64,000 nt of DNA from positions 62,001-126,000 of the forward strand of contig JAJPIW010000019.1 in NCBI GenBank assembly GCA_021324575.1, written 5' to 3'. Numbering within the stretch: the stretch's first letter is position 1; every line of letters starts with the position of its first letter. This stretch comes from Intrasporangiaceae bacterium (lineage in GTDB: Bacteria; Actinomycetota; Actinomycetes; Actinomycetales; Dermatophilaceae). A program made the translations under genes and the position numbers. Positions 1 through 8,272 of this stretch are shown here, in pieces. The notes beneath the pieces were generated by a model, which did not search any database, was not told the DNA's origin, and was given only the letters and a program-made list of their open reading frames with translations.

Positions 1-1076
1 TCCAGTTCACGCCACAAAAGCTCGTCGGCGGTCACTTCATCGCCTTCCCCGACGCCGGGGACTACACGGTCCGGCACCGTACCGTCTACTCGTTCGGCAA
101 CTCACCGGACATCGCGGCGCAGACGAACACGACGCGTCGGTCGACCCCGTGGATCAGCTCACCGGACCGGGCGTTGCTGGTGCACCCCGGGGACGACGTG
201 GCGATCCGGTCGGTCTACGTCGAGCCGGGTGCGGTGGACTGGGACGTGGTTGGGCAGGTGGAGACCACCCTGACGTACGCGGACCCGGCGAACAGCTTCA
301 CGACGTCGCGCACCTACCTGGTGAACGCGACGACGCCGCGCCAGGAGTGGCGGGTGCGACTCACCGACCCGGACCTGACGAGCTACCAGATCGGCCACAC
401 CTGGCACCTCAAGGAGGGCCACAAGGTCGTTCCCGGCCCGACGGTGGACAGCAACCTCGACCACGTCTATGTCCCCGACCCGTTCGTGGACCGGCTGGAG
501 GTCGTCGTGAACGGGCTCGTCGACAAGACCACGGTCGCTCGGATCGACGTCGAGTTCACGTACACCGACAAGGACAACGACTTCGAGGTCCAGAAGATCG
601 TCCAGCTGGCCGGCCCCGACTTCGCGCCGACCGTGGTCGAGGTGCCGTTGATGGACGCCGACGTTCGGGAGTACACCTACCAGGCGACCCTGGCGAAGGT
701 GAACGGAGCGCCCGAGCAGCAGGCGGCCCAGACCACCGACGCCGGCGCCGTCTTCATCAGCGAGGGCGGCCACTACCTGGACGTCAACATCACCATCCTG
801 GGCCAGCTGGCGAGTGCCGGGCTGGACGGCATCCTGGTGGAGCTGCGGGCGGACCCACCGGACGGACAGCAGCAGGTGGTGCAGTCGGTGGCCATCGCGG
901 CGACCGACCCGCCCAAGGCGACTCTCCGTCTGCTGCTCCGGTCCGACCGTGCCGACGGGTACGAGTTCAGGACGACGGCCTACCTCACGGCCGGCACCCA
1001 GGTGGTCAGGGACTGGGAGAGTGCCCAGGCGGCGAACCTGGTGCTCCAACCGGCCCGCCTCGTCACGCCCTCATGA
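1..1076 (+). CDS. Large repeat protein of unknown function, C-terminal part (left arm gene 1, partial)
   Basis: The frame is open from the first base, so the start lies outside the window; about 358 C-terminal residues are visible. The visible part is a series of roughly 90-residue units that read like beta-sandwich (Ig/FnIII-like) repeats: alternating hydrophobic strands, a W-x-V-x-L-x-DP turn, then Y-x-Y near the end of each unit. The same pattern closes the proteins at 15622-18003, 13474-15615 and 11081-13462. The stop overlaps the next ATG by 4 nt (ATGA), so it is translated with gene 2. Its position in the arm suggests it corresponds to the 18003 gene of the right arm, but the diagnostic N-terminus is not visible. 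No catalytic motif was recognised. Function unknown. Confidence 0.85.
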   Translation, partial: QFTPQKLVGGHFIAFPDAGDYTVRHRTVYSFGNSPDIAAQTNTTRRSTPWISSPDRALLVHPGDDVAIRSVYVEPGAVDWDVVGQVETTLTYADPANSFTTSRTYLVNATTPRQEWRVRLTDPDLTSYQIGHTWHLKEGHKVVPGPTVDSNLDHVYVPDPFVDRLEVVVNGLVDKTTVARIDVEFTYTDKDNDFEVQKIVQLAGPDFAPTVVEVPLMDADVREYTYQATLAKVNGAPEQQAAQTTDAGAVFISEGGHYLDVNITILGQLASAGLDGILVELRADPPDGQQQVVQSVAIAATDPPKATLRLLLRSDRADGYEFRTTAYLTAGTQVVRDWESAQAANLVLQPARLVTPS

Positions 1077-3286
1077 TCGACCTGGCCGCGCCGGCACGCA
1101 CGTTCGACGGCGTGACGGTGATGGCCGACCACGCCGACCCGCTGCGCTTCCACTACGTCCCGGTGCGGCCCCGGATCGTCACCGATGACGCCGGCCAGCC
1201 GGAGCTGACCCTGCTCAGGTACCAGCTCGACGAGCAGACCCAGGGCGTCAGCGGCGCAGGGGTGTTCAGCCTCGCGGTCGACCTCGAGGTGGACGACGAC
1301 GTGCTCGTCGGGGTGCGAGGCAAGCTCGCGGCGGCGACCGGGCGGAGCGGCATACGGCTCACGCCGGTCTGGCCGGACTCCGGAACCTGCCGGTTGGTCA
1401 TGCTCGGGAAGGACGGCTCGGCCGATGCGCCTGGGGGAGCACCTGCCGCCGGGTCTGACGACGGGTTGGTGCAGACCGTCATCGGTGGTGCCGACCCGGC
1501 GCTCGCCTCGGGGGCCCGGACCCTGTTCACCGTGACTCTGACTCCCGACGGGGTGGCCCTCGTGGAGCAGGCCCTGACGAGCGGGGGTCTGCCGTTCGGC
1601 GTGGTGTACGACCTCAGCGTGGCGGCGCTGCGGCCGGCGCTGCACGCGACGGTGACGGCGAACTACGCGTACGCCTACCACTACTACGAGAACCGCCTTC
1701 ACGGTGGCCGGCTCCTCTTCGCCGCAGACATCGGCGAGACGATCCAGGACCTGAAGCAGCAGCAGGCCCTCACCGTGACCCTCGACAACCTGGTGCCCGA
1801 CGCCGACCAGAGCGGCATCTACCAGCAGGCGATCGACGCGGTGACCCAGTACGTCCTGCAGACCCTGTTCACCCCCACGCTGAGCCAGGCGCCCGCACCC
1901 GCCGACAGCGGCGGCAACGTGCTCAGCTCGATCGTCGACATGTTCACGGCCAGCTACAGCCTGATCAGCCTCGACACGAGCGAGCTCAAGACCCTCACCT
2001 ACAACCTCACCGCGGCGACCGCGGAGGAGATCCCGCTCGTGCCCCAGGGGGAGCTGTCCGCGCTCCTGCCTCCGGGAGCGTCCGCCGCGGACTACATCGT
2101 GACGATCACCGCACCGCCGGCGGACCACCTCGATGCCGACGTCGCCACCCTCGTCGACCTCGCGAGCGAGTCGATCGAGCGGGTCGACGTGACGCTCCAC
2201 TACGCGGGTGCCGACTCGGACGTCGCCCTGACCCCGGCGGCGCCGCACGTGACGACGTCGCTCTGGCGGGGCACCTCGAGTGACGTCGAAGCGGCATACG
2301 GCTTCCGGGTGCAGTTCGCCGCGGGCGGCCCCAAGGGCCTCTCCGGCGCGCTGGCCGGGACCGGCGGGCAGAGCGCGCACGGGCTGGTCCGCATCGACCC
2401 GCGAGAGCTCTACCAGCGGATCGAGATCCGGCCGGCCTTGCACGGGGTCCCGGCCGACAAGTACCCGAAGGTGCTGGTCGACCTCACCGCGCACGAGGCC
2501 CTCGACGGCTGGACCGCGACCGACACGCTGACCCTGGACGCCGGTGCCCCCGAGGCGCAGGCGTCCTATCGGGCGCGCAAGGACGGGCTCGTCGACGTAT
2601 CGGCGAGGGTTCGTTATGTCCGGACGGACGGAACCGAGCTGGTCCGCGAAGTCGGCGACGTCGACCCCGGCGCGTTCGTCATCGGGGACCCCGAACCGGA
2701 CCAGGTGCCCGTCAGCGTGCTCGCGTCGGCCCGCTTCGGGACGGCCGTCGCGCGTCTCGTCGTCGAGCTGCGGTCCGACGCGAACCCGGACCGGATCACC
2801 AGCCTCACCCTGGACGCCACCAGGACCGCTGCGCCCTGGTCGTATGCCGCGAGCCAGACGGCGCGCGGGTACCAGTACCGAGTCACGGTGCAGGACGCCT
2901 CCGGCGCCGTCCGGACCGGCAGCTGGCTGGCCGGGCCGGACACGCCGACGTTGGTCGTGGGGGAGGGCTTCGCCCAGCTCCGGGACGTGCGAATCGCCTT
3001 TGTCGGCACCACGTTGGCGGCCGCGGGCCTGCTGGCCCTGCGGATCCGGTGCACCTTCTCCGACCCGGCCGCGGGGCTGACCGCCGACCAGGAGTTCCTC
3101 GCCCAGGATCCGCTCGCCGCGATCGCCTGGCAGTATCCGGTCGCGGACCCGGCCCGCGCGGACTACCAGTTCACGATCACCCGGATCCACGCCGACGGCT
3201 CCACGACGACCGACCCGACCCTCACCGGTCCGGACCTGCTCCGCGTCATCCCGGTGGTCGCGGTCTCCTCGGTGCCCTCCTCATGA
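1073..3286 (+). CDS. Large beta-rich paralog of unknown function (left arm gene 2)
   Basis: 737 residues, starting at the ATG that overlaps the upstream stop. The N-terminus (MIDLAAPARTFDGVTVM, then ADP-x-RF, V-x-PRIV, ELTLLRY) aligns by eye with MLDLAGSTRTVAGVTVA...FLVLPGTPRV of the 13474-15615 protein, its likely counterpart in the right arm. A second shared block near residues 165-200 reads DGVALVEQAL, GGLPFGVVYDL, ALRPALHATV. About residues 200-330 look like a mixed alpha/beta region, and the rest is beta-sandwich-like repeats. There is no signal peptide or membrane segment. The stop overlaps the next start by 4 nt. The protein has no Cys-rich motif or recognisable active site. A long antisense frame across it is a GC-rich shadow. 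Confidence 0.88.
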   Translation: MIDLAAPARTFDGVTVMADHADPLRFHYVPVRPRIVTDDAGQPELTLLRYQLDEQTQGVSGAGVFSLAVDLEVDDDVLVGVRGKLAAATGRSGIRLTPVWPDSGTCRLVMLGKDGSADAPGGAPAAGSDDGLVQTVIGGADPALASGARTLFTVTLTPDGVALVEQALTSGGLPFGVVYDLSVAALRPALHATVTANYAYAYHYYENRLHGGRLLFAADIGETIQDLKQQQALTVTLDNLVPDADQSGIYQQAIDAVTQYVLQTLFTPTLSQAPAPADSGGNVLSSIVDMFTASYSLISLDTSELKTLTYNLTAATAEEIPLVPQGELSALLPPGASAADYIVTITAPPADHLDADVATLVDLASESIERVDVTLHYAGADSDVALTPAAPHVTTSLWRGTSSDVEAAYGFRVQFAAGGPKGLSGALAGTGGQSAHGLVRIDPRELYQRIEIRPALHGVPADKYPKVLVDLTAHEALDGWTATDTLTLDAGAPEAQASYRARKDGLVDVSARVRYVRTDGTELVREVGDVDPGAFVIGDPEPDQVPVSVLASARFGTAVARLVVELRSDANPDRITSLTLDATRTAAPWSYAASQTARGYQYRVTVQDASGAVRTGSWLAGPDTPTLVVGEGFAQLRDVRIAFVGTTLAAAGLLALRIRCTFSDPAAGLTADQEFLAQDPLAAIAWQYPVADPARADYQFTITRIHADGSTTTDPTLTGPDLLRVIPVVAVSSVPSS

Positions 3287-5433
3287 TCACCGTCGAGAAC
3301 CCCCTGTCGGTCAACGGGACCGTGCTCTTCCGGGACGGCACGGACCCGGACCTGTTCTGGGTCCTGCCGACCACGCCGCGCCTGGCCGCCCGCGCCGACG
3401 GGAGCTCGTCTTTCACCCTGCTCGAGTACCGCACCGCCGACGGCAGCGGCGGTGGTTTTGCCGAGCTCGAGCTGGAGCTGACCGTGCCCGGCGGCGCCGC
3501 CCTGGCCGCCCAGACCGGCCGGGAGAACGCACGGATCGCACCGGTCACCTTCCGGTCGGGGACGGTGTCACTCCTCTCCATCTCCGGGACCGGCGAATCG
3601 CTCGTCCAGTCGGTCATGGGGGCGAGCTCGGCGCCGCTGTTCGCCCCATTCCACACCGTCTTCGCGCTCGATGTCACCGAGCAGGGCGCCGCGCTGCTGG
3701 CCCAGTCGGCGACGGCGCCGACGCTGCCGATCGGTGTCGTCTACGAGCTGACCTTCCTGGCCCAGACGCCGGCCCTGCACGCCCACGTCACCATGGACTA
3801 CCAGCGGATGTTCGACCATTTCTCGACGTCGCTGGGTTTCACCTACTACGTCAACGCGCGGATCGACGCCGACCTGCAGTGGCTCGTCGAGCACGACATC
3901 GTCAAGATCGAGATCACCGAGTTCACCGACGACGCCGACGCGCAGCGCCAACGGGACGCGGTGATGGACCTGGTCAGCGCGCGGGTGCAGTCCGACTTCT
4001 TCCACAGCGCGCTCCCGACCTCCGCGAGCGACGCAGGCTTCGCCGGGGCGCTCGGCCAGATCGTGGCTCGTGACCTGACCACGAAGGTCTCCTCGTCCAC
4101 GGCGCTGTTCACCCTCAAGGCGCGGGTCGACATCGAGCACGAGCTGAAGACCTTCGAGCTCTTCTACGACGGCCGCACGGTCGAGGAGCTGACCCACGTC
4201 GTGTCCGGGTTCGTCGGCGCGATGGTCGCCGGGAGCGACGAAGCCCCGGACATCCGCCAGATCACGGCGGAGGACCCGTTCTTCGCCACCCTCGACGTCG
4301 CGGTCATCGTCGGCATCGACTTCGACGACCTCGCCGACCTCCGCGAGGCCTCGGTGACCCTGACCTACGGCGCGCACGTGCAGACCTTCGTCGCCACAGC
4401 TGAGGCTCCCGGTCCGTTCCGGTTCACCTGCCCGTTGGACCCCGCGGCGCCGACCTACTCGACGCACGTCGAGTTCCACTTCGACCCCGGGTCGACCGCG
4501 GGGCCGGCCACGATCGCCATGCCCGACGCCTCCCGCCGCGACCGCGCCTTCGTCGTGAGTACGGCCGATGCCTTCTCCGTATGCCGGGTGCACGTCACCG
4601 GGGTCGGCGCCGGCTACGGCTTGGTCCAGTCCCTCCCGGTGACCATGTGCCTCCTCGACGCCGCCGGGACGGTGCTGGCTCGCGATGCGTTGGTCCTCGA
4701 CTCCGGGCACCAGCAGGTCGACTGGTACCGCCGGGTGCCCGGAACGGTCTCGCCGCGGGTCCGCGCGGAGGCGGGATGGGTGGACCAGAACGGCGTCCTG
4801 CACGCCGGAGACGCCCTGGACGTGATCGGTGCGAACTTCGTCGCTCGCGGACCCTTTGTCGCGGAGGCCGGCCTTCTTGTTCAGCCCGCCGTGGACTGGA
4901 CCCTCGTGACCCAGCTGGCGGTGGAGGTCCGGCACCCGGTGCTCGGCACCCAGCAGGACACCAGCCTCCTGTTCTCGGCGGCAGCCGGCACCGAGCCCAA
5001 GCCGGTGACCCTGGCCCTCACCGATGTCACCGAGCGCGGCTACCAGTGGCAGGCGACCATCCTGCGGGCCGACGGGACCACCTCGGTGTCTCCGTGGCGC
5101 GACAGCGATGCCTCGCTCCTGCTCGTCGCCGACGACGTCGCGGGTCGGGCGAGTGTGCGCCTTGTCTGGCTCGGCGACACCGGAGCGGCCCTCGCGATGC
5201 GGGTGGACTTCTGGACGCCGGCACCCTCCGGCGACGGCGAGCAGCAGGTGGCTTCGGCGCTGCTCCAGCCGGGCAGCACGGACGTGACGGTGACCTGGAC
5301 CAGCCCCGGCCTGGCCCTCGGGGTGGTGCCGTCCTACCGGTACGAGGTGCACCGCCTCGATGCGACGGGCGACACGATCGTCACGAGTGGAACCGACGGT
5401 GGGGGACTGCTGGTGGTGCGCACCAACGGCTGA
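3283..5433 (+). CDS. Large beta-rich paralog of unknown function (left arm gene 3)
   Basis: 716 residues; the ATG at 3283 lies in an ATGA overlap and is preferred over an in-frame extension 78 codons upstream. The N-terminus (MITVENPLSVNGTVLFRDG, then FWVLPTTPRLA) resembles MLNFIDPVSVDDLVVLRDD...FYVLPNKPVVP of the 11081-13462 protein, its likely counterpart. Family blocks include LPIGVVYELTFLAQTPALHA around residue 160 and an alpha/beta stretch with VKIEITEF and RVQSDFFHSALP. The C-terminal half is beta repeats, including WTLVTQLAVEVRHPVLG, RGYQWQATILRADG and YRYEVHRLDATGD. It is the last gene of the left arm, and no hairpin with a T-run was seen after it. Function unknown. Confidence 0.88.
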   Translation: MITVENPLSVNGTVLFRDGTDPDLFWVLPTTPRLAARADGSSSFTLLEYRTADGSGGGFAELELELTVPGGAALAAQTGRENARIAPVTFRSGTVSLLSISGTGESLVQSVMGASSAPLFAPFHTVFALDVTEQGAALLAQSATAPTLPIGVVYELTFLAQTPALHAHVTMDYQRMFDHFSTSLGFTYYVNARIDADLQWLVEHDIVKIEITEFTDDADAQRQRDAVMDLVSARVQSDFFHSALPTSASDAGFAGALGQIVARDLTTKVSSSTALFTLKARVDIEHELKTFELFYDGRTVEELTHVVSGFVGAMVAGSDEAPDIRQITAEDPFFATLDVAVIVGIDFDDLADLREASVTLTYGAHVQTFVATAEAPGPFRFTCPLDPAAPTYSTHVEFHFDPGSTAGPATIAMPDASRRDRAFVVSTADAFSVCRVHVTGVGAGYGLVQSLPVTMCLLDAAGTVLARDALVLDSGHQQVDWYRRVPGTVSPRVRAEAGWVDQNGVLHAGDALDVIGANFVARGPFVAEAGLLVQPAVDWTLVTQLAVEVRHPVLGTQQDTSLLFSAAAGTEPKPVTLALTDVTERGYQWQATILRADGTTSVSPWRDSDASLLLVADDVAGRASVRLVWLGDTGAALAMRVDFWTPAPSGDGEQQVASALLQPGSTDVTVTWTSPGLALGVVPSYRYEVHRLDATGDTIVTSGTDGGGLLVVRTNG

Positions 5434-5779
5434 GCCGCGGGCCTGGCCGTCGTGCGCCTGTCCGTGCCCCGCGACTTGTGAGAAGTCCGCCGGCGAGTCG
5501 GCCCCTACGTGTGTCCTCCACATCGCCAGCCCGGCTCAAACGCGCGGCCGAGGCAGGCCGTCACCTCCTCTCCGAGTCCTGAGGCGGCTGCCCTTCCGGT
5601 GCCGGCGCAAGGACCTGACAAGGCTTCGACATCGCCGGCTCGATGAACTCGGTTTGCGATGTGAGCTCGTTGATGGGATTTGAGATGAATCACAAGATGT
5701 TGCGGACCGCTTCGCGTGTTCGGTTGTGGCGTAACGGAATTCGCGCGGTCGGGGGCTTCCGGTTTGGGTGGGACGGGTG
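5434..5779. other. Gene-free spacer before the HNH gene
   Basis: No frame here has the codon pattern of the neighbours. The last 120 nt (about 5655-5745, with words such as GATTTGAGATGAATCACAAG) are clearly richer in A and T than the flanking genes, as expected for a promoter region of the downstream HNH gene. No strong hairpin was found after the left-arm stop. Confidence 0.5.
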
Positions 5780-5785
5780 TACGAT
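5780..5785 (+). promoter_or_regulatory. -10 box (TACGAT) of the HNH gene, leaderless start
   Basis: TACGAT is followed by exactly 6 nt and then the ATG at 5792, which places the predicted +1 on the start codon. This decides for ATG 5792 over the ATG at 5768. No good -35 is visible. Confidence 0.55.
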
Positions 5786-5791
5786 GGACGT

Positions 5792-8005
5792 ATGTCCAGG
5801 ATCCTCACGACCGCACCGGTCACCGCCGCGAAGGAGCTCTTCGCCGCGGTCCGACCGTATGCCGCCGTGGCCGATCTGACGGCCGCGGACTGGGCAGAGA
5901 TCGCTGGGGACTGCCAGGCCGGGATCCGGGCCTTGGAAGCCACCCAGACCCTGGCGTTGGCCCGGGTGGCGGCCACCGACGACGTCGTGCATGAGGACGG
6001 CACGGTCACTGAGGAGTTCGTCGGGTTGGGGCATCAACGGTTGGACGCCCCCGCCCTGGTCTCCGAGCAGCTGGCCCAGACCGACACCGGCGCCGCCCGG
6101 CGGGTGGCGGCTGCGGTCGACTTGCTCACCCGGATGCCGCGCCTGGTCGAGGCGATGGGGGCCGGGGACCTGGACCTGTACCGGGCCACCCGAATCGCTG
6201 AAGAGCTCACCGAATGCTCACCCGAGATCTGTGACGAAGTGCTGGACCGGATCAAACCCCAGCACCTGGCTGGTGACCCGGTCGGGCCCCTGGTCCGCCG
6301 GGTCCGGCGCGCGTTGGCCGCGGTCAACAGTGATTTGTTGAAGAAGCGCCGGATCCGGGCGTTGAGCGACACCGGCCTGACCCGCTCCGTGGACGCCGAT
6401 GGGGTCGACACCTGGATCGCCCGGATGCCGTTGGAGCAGTCCGCCCAGCTCTGGGACGCCATCGACGAACGCGCCCAAACCCTCCGCACCGAAGCCGCCC
6501 AGGCCGCCCGCACCGAGGACCCGACCACCTCGACCGGGCACACGGACGACACCGAGGACCCGGACGAGGCCATGGCCGCGGCTTCGCGACCGCGGCGGAT
6601 GTCCATCCACGCCGCCCGCCTGGCCGCGCTGATCGAGATCCTGATGGGCAACATCACCGGCACCTTCCACCTGCACCTCGGCATCCCCATGAGCCAGTTC
6701 GGCCAAGACCCCAACCAGCCCGCCAACGAAGACGGCGGCCCGAGCACCGACTCCACCGGCGATGCTGACCCGACGACCGACCCGAGCACCGATGACGATG
6801 CGCCGGAGTCGACCGAAGACGTTGACGCGAGCGACGATCTCGATCCAGGTGGCGACACCCCAGCGACCGTGCGGCCTCAGGACCTTGGCCGAGCCGACCA
6901 TCCCGATCTGAGCGACGAGGCGAACGCTGCTCCGCCTGCCGGGACGTCCGACGGTCCTGACCCCGCCAGCGCTCCGGCCGCGCCAGACCAGTCACCCGCT
7001 CGGCCTCGTTCGACCGGCGCCTGCTTCGGCTTGGCTTTCCCGGATGCGCAAGGCGACCGCGCTTCGCGGGACCACCCTTCAGGGGACCCGGACGACCTGA
7101 TCCCGGTCACCGGGTTCGGCACTGCCGGCACCGTGCACCTGCGCCGGGCCTTCCTCGAGCACCTCCTGCAGGCAGCCAGGTCCGGCACGGCGCCACACCA
7201 GCACGACCCGGGGCAAACACCGGCCAGGTTCACTGTGAGCCGGGACGTCATCGGTTGCGATGACGACACCGGGGCCTACCTGACCGGCACCACCGACCTA
7301 CGGCACTGGCTCGACCTGATCGATCCGACGGCCGAGCCGCCACCCGGGCCGCCGCGAACCGAGGCCTACCGACCCACCGCCGCCCTCCGCCGACTGCTGA
7401 CCGCCCGCGACGGCCGCTGCCGGTTCCCCCGCTGCCAGGCCGCGGCCCGGTTCGCCGACGTCGACCACGTGACGGCCTGGCCGGCCGGTGCCACCGACCT
7501 CGCCGGCCTCGCCCTACTCTGCCGACGCCACCACCGCATCAAACAACGCCACCGCTGGCACGTGCGGATCCGGCCCGACGCCACCTTGGAATGGACCACC
7601 CCGACCGGACAAGTTCGGATCACCCACCCCATCGACCACCTCGAACCCGCCCGGCCACCACGCGCGCGCGAACACGGCGGCGAAGATGAGCAAGCACCGA
7701 CCAGGACCAGCCCGTTCGGTGACCCGATCCTGCCCCCGACACCACCGGCGCAGCTGGTCCCCGAACTGCCACCGCGGCCCCGGCCCAGCACCGGGCACCA
7801 CCCGGACGGCGACTTCGGCTGGCTCGGCGCGTTCCTCGCTCGCAACCGCACCGACCCGCGCCGGCGCGACCTGCACCCGGTCTCGATCAGATACGACGAG
7901 CTCGAACGATGCACCGCGCGCCGGCGCGAAGCCGAGTCCACCGCCGACGCCGAACGCCTCGCCGCCCAACGCGCCGCCCGAGACGCCGAACCACCACCCT
8001 TCTGA
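5792..8005 (+). CDS. DUF222 / HNH endonuclease domain protein (13E12-type)
   Basis: 737 residues. The N-terminal 270 residues match the DUF222 pattern common in actinobacterial 13E12 repeat proteins (LDAPALVSEQL, ARRVAAAVDLL, GDLDLYRATRIAEEL). A Gly/Asp/Pro/Thr-rich acidic, probably disordered insert spans about residues 300-440. The HNH nuclease domain follows at about 540-590: RDGRCRFPRC, then FADVDHV, then LCRRHHRIKQ, giving Cys pairs and the DH and HH metal ligands. The C-terminal tail is Pro/Arg-rich. Such genes are often multicopy and behave like mobile or recombination-prone elements; the substrate is usually unknown. It sits exactly where the two arms of the paralog array converge. 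Start chosen from the -10 spacing. Confidence 0.9.
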   Translation: MSRILTTAPVTAAKELFAAVRPYAAVADLTAADWAEIAGDCQAGIRALEATQTLALARVAATDDVVHEDGTVTEEFVGLGHQRLDAPALVSEQLAQTDTGAARRVAAAVDLLTRMPRLVEAMGAGDLDLYRATRIAEELTECSPEICDEVLDRIKPQHLAGDPVGPLVRRVRRALAAVNSDLLKKRRIRALSDTGLTRSVDADGVDTWIARMPLEQSAQLWDAIDERAQTLRTEAAQAARTEDPTTSTGHTDDTEDPDEAMAAASRPRRMSIHAARLAALIEILMGNITGTFHLHLGIPMSQFGQDPNQPANEDGGPSTDSTGDADPTTDPSTDDDAPESTEDVDASDDLDPGGDTPATVRPQDLGRADHPDLSDEANAAPPAGTSDGPDPASAPAAPDQSPARPRSTGACFGLAFPDAQGDRASRDHPSGDPDDLIPVTGFGTAGTVHLRRAFLEHLLQAARSGTAPHQHDPGQTPARFTVSRDVIGCDDDTGAYLTGTTDLRHWLDLIDPTAEPPPGPPRTEAYRPTAALRRLLTARDGRCRFPRCQAAARFADVDHVTAWPAGATDLAGLALLCRRHHRIKQRHRWHVRIRPDATLEWTTPTGQVRITHPIDHLEPARPPRAREHGGEDEQAPTRTSPFGDPILPPTPPAQLVPELPPRPRPSTGHHPDGDFGWLGAFLARNRTDPRRRDLHPVSIRYDELERCTARRREAESTADAERLAAQRAARDAEPPPF

Positions 8006-8272
8006 GTCGCACGCCGTTAGAGCGACTTGGGCACCGATAGGAAGGCCGGGGCCGGGGGCCCTGCAGGCGAACTCAGGTCGCAGACAGCCGGGCCGTCGCC
8101 AACGCCACGATCAGGGAAACCCAAGGCGACGCGATAGGTGGCGATCGCCAGGTTCGTCTCGCCGCTCGGCTACGTGAGCTGGCTCGCCGACTGAGCAACT
8201 CACCGCACATCACTCGGCCGAGCGCGCCGCCGTCCCCGACTCGAGGAGCGCTTCCTTATCGGGTCCGGAGGG
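8006..8272. other. Spacer between the HNH gene and the right arm
   Basis: 267 nt between two stop codons in convergent orientation. No convincing gene, tRNA or perfect terminator hairpin was seen. Confidence 0.4.

Noticed and set aside
149-1072. In-frame 5' extension of the left arm gene 2 to position 149
   Set aside because: It overlaps the real gene 1, is Arg/Gly/Pro-rich, and the ATGA overlap at 1073 gives the natural start.
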